Both the position numbers and the translations under genes were made by a program. A DNA stretch of 10,192 nucleotides, taken from NCBI GenBank assembly GCA_026770585.1, contig MU647052.1, positions 111,282-121,473 on the forward strand, given 5' to 3'. Of the stretch, positions 6,519-10,192 are shown piece after piece. Source of the stretch: Baffinella frigidus (Eukaryota > Cryptophyceae > Cryptomonadales > Baffinellaceae). The stretch's first letter is position 1; each line of letters opens with the position of its first letter. The notes beneath the pieces were generated by a model. That model searched no databases and had not been told where the DNA came from. It saw only the letters and a list, made by a program, of their open reading frames with translations.

Positions 6519-6912
6519 CTACTGCCCCTGTTGTCCTCTCCGCCCGCTGGCGGTGAAGAATTCACGGAGCCTTGATATGACACCTGCCCCTGACCGTGTT
6601 CGCTGCTCAGTGGTTCATGGCCGCCTACGCCAAAGGTCCTGTCGGTATCCAGCGCTGCTATTGGCCCCTTTCCGCCCGTTGAACTGGACCGACGGCGCCC
6701 CAGCCTCCAACCCCCCCCTTGCAACAGCGAGAAAAAAAACTGAATCTTCGTCAAAACTAAACAAGTTGACTTTCGGGGTAATTTCAAATCGAGGCTGTAG
6801 ATGCACATTTCCTCTCAGAAAGGTGCAACTATCGAACCTTCCGCCGAAGGAAACTGGTACAACTCCACCCTCAATTTGATTTCTTCCAAGGGGACAAGCC
6901 GGGGTCGCTACC

Positions 6913-7173
6913 ATGGGCGAACGGGGCAGGTCGTGGGTGGCCCACCTCGCGATGCTTGTACTCTTGAGCCTGCCGAGTGGAGGAAGCAGGAAGTGCGGGA
7001 CAGAGGGGTGCGAGAAAACGCCGAGCTACGGGGTGGAGGGCACAAAGGTGGTTTTCCGCCCCAAACCTGCTAGAGCCTCGCAAGCGATGCTGGCGGGGGG
7101 GGTCGATTGCGAACCGTGGCAAGTCGACGAGTCAACACGTGGGCAGTCTAGGCCCCTAAGGTATTGTAGGTGA
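6913..7173 (+). CDS. Possible EsV-1-7-domain fragment, degraded
   Basis: The frame is open from 6880, with ATG at 6913 in a good context (ACCATGG), and gives 86 codons. Residues 27-45 read KCGTEGCEKTPSYGVEGTK. From family knowledge, the EsV-1-7 motif is Cys-x4-Cys, about 16 residues, then Cys-x2-His, usually with PSFGV or PSYGV and GTK in the middle; the Ectocarpus IMMEDIATE UPRIGHT protein is the known example. The first Cys-x4-Cys and centre are present. Where FCxxH is expected the sequence has FRPKP, so the second Cys and His are missing. Residues 10-22 (AHLAMLVLLSLPS) are hydrophobic. Possible splice donors lie at 7161 (GTATTG) and 7170 (GTGAGG). It may be a decayed repeat of a larger gene, an exon, or a pseudogene. 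The product's role is unknown; the family is linked to development in brown algae. Confidence 0.4.
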   Translation: MGERGRSWVAHLAMLVLLSLPSGGSRKCGTEGCEKTPSYGVEGTKVVFRPKPARASQAMLAGGVDCEPWQVDESTRGQSRPLRYCR

Positions 7174-7209
7174 GGTCCCTTACGTCCGCCCTTCTCTCGG
7201 AGAATCGAT

Positions 7210-7254
7210 AATCGGATTCCTATCACGGTGATCCGAAATCATAGGAATCCGATT
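7210..7254. repeat. 14-bp inverted repeat around a 17-base loop
   Basis: AATCGGATTCCTAT (7210-7223) pairs perfectly with ATAGGAATCCGATT (7241-7254). The left arm and loop (7214-7240) recur exactly at 9129-9155. GAATCCGATTCC appears again near 7331. 7260-7413 has no confident gene. Confidence 0.8.
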
Positions 7255-7415
7255 CCTGATTCCTAAACCACCACCCCTCAGAGGGCGACCAAACTGCCTT
7301 CTGGCGGTCCCTTGATTCGCATTGGAACAAGAATCCGATTCCGACTCACTCCTATGCAGATACAGGGGGCCCCCAAAAGATAAGGAACTTTGCGGCCACG
7401 TTGGTACTCACAGAG

Positions 7416-7566
7416 CTAATCGCGGCGAGTATGAGTCAAATACGATCGTGGTAACGAATTTTACTACACACCAGGTTTTACTATTACTTTCATGAACCAG
7501 TTGTGTAGTGATTTTCGTTGATAGGTCCTAGAAACCGTATTTGACTCAAATACTCGTCCGGATGAG
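7416..7566. mobile_element. Foldback element C (151 bp, AG target duplication)
   Basis: The ends CTAATCGCGGCGAG and CTCGTCCGGATGAG are the same as those of the element at 224-396. The flanks are AG at 7414-7415 and 7567-7568. The right arm has the palindrome GTATTTGA-C-TCAAATAC (7537-7553); the left arm (7429-7443) is the same with two bases lost. An inner stem pairs about 7453-7477 with 7495-7519 around the TTACTACACA motif. Removing it leaves CACAGAG joined to CTCTCTCCCTCGCAG, a smooth pyrimidine tract and splice acceptor, so it appears to have landed in an intron about 17 bases before an exon. Confidence 0.8.
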
Positions 7567-7568
7567 AG

Positions 7569-7583
7569 CTCTCTCCCTCGCAG
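7569..7583 (+). promoter_or_regulatory. Candidate 3' splice site (pyrimidine tract and CAG)
   Basis: CTCTCTCCCTCGCAG is followed at once by a frame with strong coding character. The pyrimidine tract now begins immediately after a foldback element, so branch-point sequence would have to lie within or beyond that element. Confidence 0.5.
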
Positions 7584-7790
7584 GTCCGGCTGTTCTGCAA
7601 GGCGCACAAGGGCGCAAAGCACATCTACCTCCTCGGGCAGCGCTGCACCTTCGTCCTCCCGCCCACCCTCCCGCACCTCCTCTCAGCACTTGAGAGCGCC
7701 ATCCCCGGAGGCATCGGCGCGAGTGATTTCCGCACCCCAAACCCTAGACTTATGATCGTATCCGGGGAAACCTATTTTTCTTTAGGTTGA
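7584..7790 (+). CDS. Orphan exon of an unidentified protein
   Basis: From GTC at 7584 the frame reads VRLFCKAHKGAKHIYLLGQR, then CTFVLPPTLPHLLSALESAI, then PGGIGASDFR. Third positions are almost all G or C to about 7735, very unlike the flanks, and the composition is that of a folded globular domain with alternating hydrophobics. The frame then enters telomere-like CCCTAGA sequence and ends at TGA (7788-7790), which lies inside the left end of the next foldback element. I do not recognise the protein. A pattern of short strands followed by a helix (LPHLLSALESAI) loosely recalls PUR-type repeats, but that is weak. Donors at 7161 or 7170 would not join it in this frame to the frame at 6913. It may be a gene fragment whose other exons are lost or outside the window. 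Confidence 0.5.
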   Translation, partial: VRLFCKAHKGAKHIYLLGQRCTFVLPPTLPHLLSALESAIPGGIGASDFRTPNPRLMIVSGETYFSLG

Positions 7791-8131
7791 TGGCAAGGAA
7801 AATTACTACACAATTCGTTCTTGTTAGTAATGTTAAAGCATTTGTGTATTGTAGAAATGGGCTCCGCGCGGATTTCTAAAACGTGAGGTGAGGAGGTCAG
7901 GAACGTCTTTTTGAGAAAAAATCGTCGAAGATGAACTTTTGTGCTATCTTGAGGGTGGTTGATTCTATTTTGGGCATCTTGCCCATGCCTAAGATAGCAT
8001 AAAAGTTCGTTTTCGACGTTTTTTTCTCGAAAAGACGTTTTTCCTGACCTGACCTTGAATCCGCGCGGAGCCCATTTCTACAATAGTAATTTTCCTTGCC
8101 ATCAAACTAAAGAAAAATAGGTTTCCCCGGA
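7761..8131. mobile_element. Large foldback element E (371 bp, TA target duplication)
   Basis: The arms 7759-7808 and 8084-8133 (including TA) match over 50 bp with one mismatch, starting TATCCGGGGAAACC. Next to them a 26-bp perfect inverted repeat (7849-7874 and 8058-8083) includes GGGCTCCGCGCGG. Further inverted similarity runs almost to the apex near 7960 (GTGCTATCTT against AAGATAGCAT). The left arm alone holds a 40-bp segment (7809-7848). The whole could form one long hairpin. It has no coding frame. TA on both sides is compatible with Tc1/mariner-type integration of a non-autonomous element. Confidence 0.85.
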
Positions 8132-8133
8132 TA

Positions 8134-8540
8134 AAGACATGAGAGAGAGTTTCTTGAGCTTATGACCCTAGACGATAAATCCTGAACCCTAAACCCTAAA
8201 CCCTAAACCCTAAACCCTAAACCCTAAACTCTAAACACCCTGAGCCCTGAACACTAAACCCTAAAATCTAAATCCTAAATCCTAAACCCTCAACCCTGAA
8301 CCCTAAACCCAAAATCCTAAACCCTAAACACTCAACACTAAACCCTCAACCCTAGACAACAACCCCTAAACTCCAAGCCCCAAAACCCAAAACCCAAAAC
8401 CCAAAACCCAGAACCTAAACCCTAAACACTAGGCCTTAACCCCTAAACCCTAAACCCCAAACCCCAAACCCAAACCCCCAAACCCCAAACCCACGACCCA
8501 AAATTCCAAACCCCAAACCCTAAAAATCAACCCAAAACAG
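8134..8540. repeat. CCCTAAA telomere-like array, core exact then degenerate
   Basis: Six exact CCCTAAA heptamers lie at 8187-8228. To 8540 the array decays through CCCTCAA, CCCTGAA, CCCAAAA and CCCCAAA words. C-rich strand on plus. No gene is seen. A minus-strand frame here codes only Gly/Leu/Phe repeats. Confidence 0.95.
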
Positions 8541-8589
8541 CGGCGTGCAAACGCCGCGCGACGTACGGGATTCGTGGGGGCAAAGTTAC

Positions 8590-8753
8590 GGTACCACCAA
8601 CCCTCACGGAGGGACCAAATCGTCGATTTTGAAATGTCAGATTTACCCGGGCAGCCAGGCGAATTCGCCTGTGGTGGGGCCATTTTCCGTAGGAATCGGG
8701 AAATCGAAGATCATCGATTTGGGATCACCATGAGGGTTGGTGGTGACGGTACC
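8590..8753. mobile_element. Foldback element (164 bp), GGTACC ends, AC duplication
   Basis: GGTACCACCAACCCTCA at left is inverted at 8731-8753, where the right arm has six extra bases (GGTGAC). CCAAATCGTCGATTTT near 8614 is partly inverted near 8701-8723. AC flanks both ends (8588-8589 and 8754-8755). The centre holds a perfect 16-bp palindrome, CAGGCGAATTCGCCTG, at 8656-8671. Overlapping frames are open on plus, but with no recognisable protein. Confidence 0.65.
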
Positions 8754-8858
8754 ACCTCGGAAGAAGAGACTTTTATTCAACTTATGACGTCGGACCATAC
8801 ACTTAAGGCGTCCTGAGAGGGCTCGAACTAAGGACCTAAAGTGCTCGGTACTAAATGT

Positions 8859-8902
8859 ACAACCGGACCTACCTAAGCGTTCAACCGGACCTACCTAAGC
8901 GT
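8859..8902. repeat. Tandem duplication, 22-bp unit
   Basis: CAACCGGACCTACCTAAGCG occurs at 8860-8879 and 8882-8901, making two units of 22 bp that differ only in the linker base. The surrounding 8756-9003 has no other feature that I can support. Confidence 0.95.
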
Positions 8903-9003
8903 CGGGGGCACTCGCTTCGCGATTCTGCTGACCATCACTAACTCGGGCTCACCGATCGCCATGTGGCGAACTCGGAACACTACGGAGAACGTTCCTAGAA
9001 TGA

Positions 9004-9034
9004 ATTATTGGATTGCTTCTTAGGAAACACGCGA
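9004..9034. repeat. Dispersed repeat related to 1049-1083
   Basis: AATTATTGGATTGCTTCTTAG then GAAACACGC matches, with small gaps, the reverse complement of the left end and flank of the element at 1068-1147. GAAACACGCNAAAAGT also recurs at 9530-9545. Confidence 0.55.
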
Positions 9035-9095
9035 AAAGTCTGTAACTTTTGGTCACGTTACACCGGATATCTGGTGCTGCGGTTCCTTGTGAGCC

Positions 9096-9131
9096 TCCCG
9101 AGTGGTAGCTACCACTAGCTACCACTCGGGA
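9096..9131. other. Perfect 15-bp hairpin with 6-base loop
   Basis: TCCCGAGTGGTAGCT (9096-9110) pairs with AGCTACCACTCGGGA (9117-9131). The left part is itself palindromic (GTGGTAGCTACCAC). TAGCTACCACT is directly repeated, so the structure could arise by slippage. Confidence 0.9.
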
Positions 9132-9173
9132 TTCCTATCACGGTGATCCGAAATCGCCCATGGTAGCGACCCC
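9129..9173. repeat. Patchwork of two segments from the 6901-7240 region
   Basis: 9129-9155 is an exact direct copy of 7214-7240 (27 bp). 9154-9173 is an exact inverted copy of 6901-6920 (20 bp). The two pieces overlap by 2 bases. They join sequences that are about 300 bp apart in the other locus. Confidence 0.9.
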
Positions 9174-9186
9174 AGAGGCTTCACCA

Positions 9187-9271
9187 AAACTGGGCTCGCG
9201 GTAAAAGCGTTTTAGTTGCGCTTTTGCACTGGAGTTTCTGCTCTAAATGTGTTTTATGGCGAGCCCAGTTT
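9187..9271. mobile_element. Short MITE-like element (85 bp), TIR AAACTGGGCTCGC
   Basis: A perfect 13-bp inverted repeat lies at 9187-9199 and 9259-9271. The interior is AT-richer (GGTAAAAGCGTTTTAG) and has only weak self-pairing. No target duplication is evident, so mobility is inferred from structure alone. Confidence 0.5.
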
Positions 9272-9318
9272 CGCTCAGGCAGACCTAGAAATTGGCGGAT
9301 TCCCAGCACTTGCTTCTC

Positions 9319-9405
9319 TCGGGTTGGCCGACTATTCTTAAGTTGACATCCTGGGTTCGTGGTACACATCCGTCAACTTTGGAGTGAAAAAGAGCTCCCC
9401 GGTCT
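9319..9405. repeat. Dispersed repeat, inverted copy of 5832-5915
   Basis: It contains GGGTTGGCCGACTATTC, AAGTTGAC and, 23 bases later, GTCAACTT. The last two form an inverted pair that could fold. It matches the reverse complement of 5832-5915 almost throughout, ending at CCCGGTCT. Confidence 0.85.
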
Positions 9406-9449
9406 GACAAAATTGGCGTGACCAAGTCGACTGAGACAGGGCTAGGGCA

Positions 9450-9642
9450 CCCACGCCAGGTCATAAGTCGGATTTTCATTTTACTACACCATCTACGGCT
9501 AAAGTTGATTCTCACCCGGGAAACACGCCAAAAGTGTTGGGAATTGGAGCTCTTTGCCGCCGCTGCAATGTTTTTTTGAACCACGAAACACTTTTAGCAC
9601 GAAACGTTGCGTATGAAATTCCCACTTATGACCTGGCGTGGG
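9450..9642. mobile_element. Foldback element D (193 bp), TIR CCCACGCCAGGTCATAAGT
   Basis: A perfect 19-bp inverted repeat lies at 9450-9468 and 9624-9642, and weaker pairing continues for about 11 bp (GGATTTTCAT against ATGAAATTCC). AAAAGTGTT (9533-9541) pairs with AACACTTTT (9588-9596). TTTTACTACACC near 9479 resembles the inner motif of elements A, C and E. No clear target duplication is seen. Confidence 0.7.
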
Positions 9643-9699
9643 CGAGCAGGCGTGTTATGCGCATAAAGGACGGGGGATGATCGATATAAAGTAAGCGAA

Positions 9700-10050
9700 C
9701 CCGAACCCCCCAACCCCACACCCTAATCCCAACACCCCACACCCTCATCCACGAACCCCCTACCACCTACCCCCTAAACCCGAACCCTGAAGCCTGAACT
9801 CTAAACCCTAATCCCCAATCCCCAATCCCTAAACCCTAAACCCTAAACCCTGAACCCTGAACCCTGAACCCTGAACACTAAGGCTAAACCCTAAACCCTA
9901 AACAGGGCCAAACAATGTTCAGGCGCAGGGCGAGCGGCACCCGAAACCTGAAACCCAACACCCCGGAACCTCGAACCCCCAAACCCCAAACTCTGAACCC
10001 TAAACCCTAAACTCTGGACCCTAAACAGGGCGAAACGATGTTCAGCAGCA
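9700..10050. repeat. CCCTAAA/CCCTGAA array with a higher-order unit
   Basis: Three exact CCCTAAA units (9827-9847) are followed by four exact CCCTGAA units (9848-9875). AACAGGGCCAAACAATGTTCAG near 9901-9922 recurs with two changes near 10024-10045, giving a higher-order period of about 123 bp. Flanking words are CCCCAAA, CCCTAAT and CCCCACA variants. No gene is seen. Confidence 0.9.
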
Positions 10051-10120
10051 GGGTGCGAGAGACAGCCAGTTTTTGGGCCGGTTGGCGGGCAGCGTATCGT
10101 GTGTGCCCAGCACCGGTCTG

Positions 10121-10192
10121 CACCCTACACCCTACACCCTACGCTCGACACCCTACACCCTACGCTCGACACCCTACACCCTACGATCGACA
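10121..10192. repeat. 21-bp tandem repeat made of heptamers, running off the window
   Basis: Three units (10128-10148, 10149-10169, 10170-10190) each consist of two CACCCTA heptamers plus one CGCTCGA; in the third unit that heptamer is CGATCGA. The 7-base register of the telomere-like arrays is kept. 10051-10120 shows nothing recognisable. The array is cut by the window end. Confidence 0.95.

Noticed and set aside
8545-8816. Two overlapping plus-strand frames (62 and 80 codons)
   Set aside because: Both cover the GGTACC foldback and have no recognised domain; openness is explained by the inverted sequence.
8815-8860. Possible tRNA 3' half on minus (GTTCGAGCC)
   Set aside because: The T-stem does not pair and no acceptor, D or anticodon arm can be found upstream.

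Overview
The window looks like a repeat-rich, mostly non-coding stretch of a nuclear eukaryotic genome. Three things point that way. Degenerate heptamer arrays resemble the plant/algal telomere unit TTTAGGG and its variants. Long TA and TAA microsatellites are present. Dense short inverted-repeat (foldback or MITE-like) elements are present, while bacterial-style operons are absent. A segment at 6991-7047 closely resembles the cysteine motif of EsV-1-7-domain proteins, a family known from brown algae, some other algae, oomycetes and large algal viruses. I therefore favour a stramenopile alga, possibly brown, but I cannot fix the taxon from sequence alone.

Layout. 1-190: TTGAGGG array. 191-1220: three copies of one host repeat. 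Two carry related foldback elements at exactly the same base (224-396 and 619-942); the third (1147-1220) is empty. 1191-1815: minisatellite built on GTCAACTT hairpins. 1816-2970: short tandem repeats, a 97-bp TA tract, a 167-bp foldback, a TAA tract and a duplicated GC-rich block. 2968-5600: degenerate TTTAGGG/TTCAGGG-like sequence merging into higher-order repeats, interrupted by foldbacks at 3633-3733 and 4524-4913, each with an uninterrupted paralogous copy nearby. 5600-6375: weakly structured DNA, a 160-bp foldback (5955-6114) and a C-rich degenerate array. 6380-7790: the only region with coding character, with three exon-like pieces, interrupted by a foldback at 7416-7566 just upstream of a splice acceptor. 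7761-8131: a 371-bp near-perfect foldback. 8134-8540 and 9700-10050: CCCTAAA/CCCTGAA-like arrays. Between them lie more foldbacks. The right edge is a 21-bp tandem repeat.

The main result is the inverted-repeat population: thirteen elements covering about 24% of the window. Most for which boundaries can be set are flanked by a 2-bp target duplication of varying sequence. Different families share internal modules. One family carries in each arm a 17-bp palindrome whose sequence differs between copies while its self-complementarity is mostly kept. No transposase or other complete gene is visible, so these would be non-autonomous. No complete functional pathway is encoded here.
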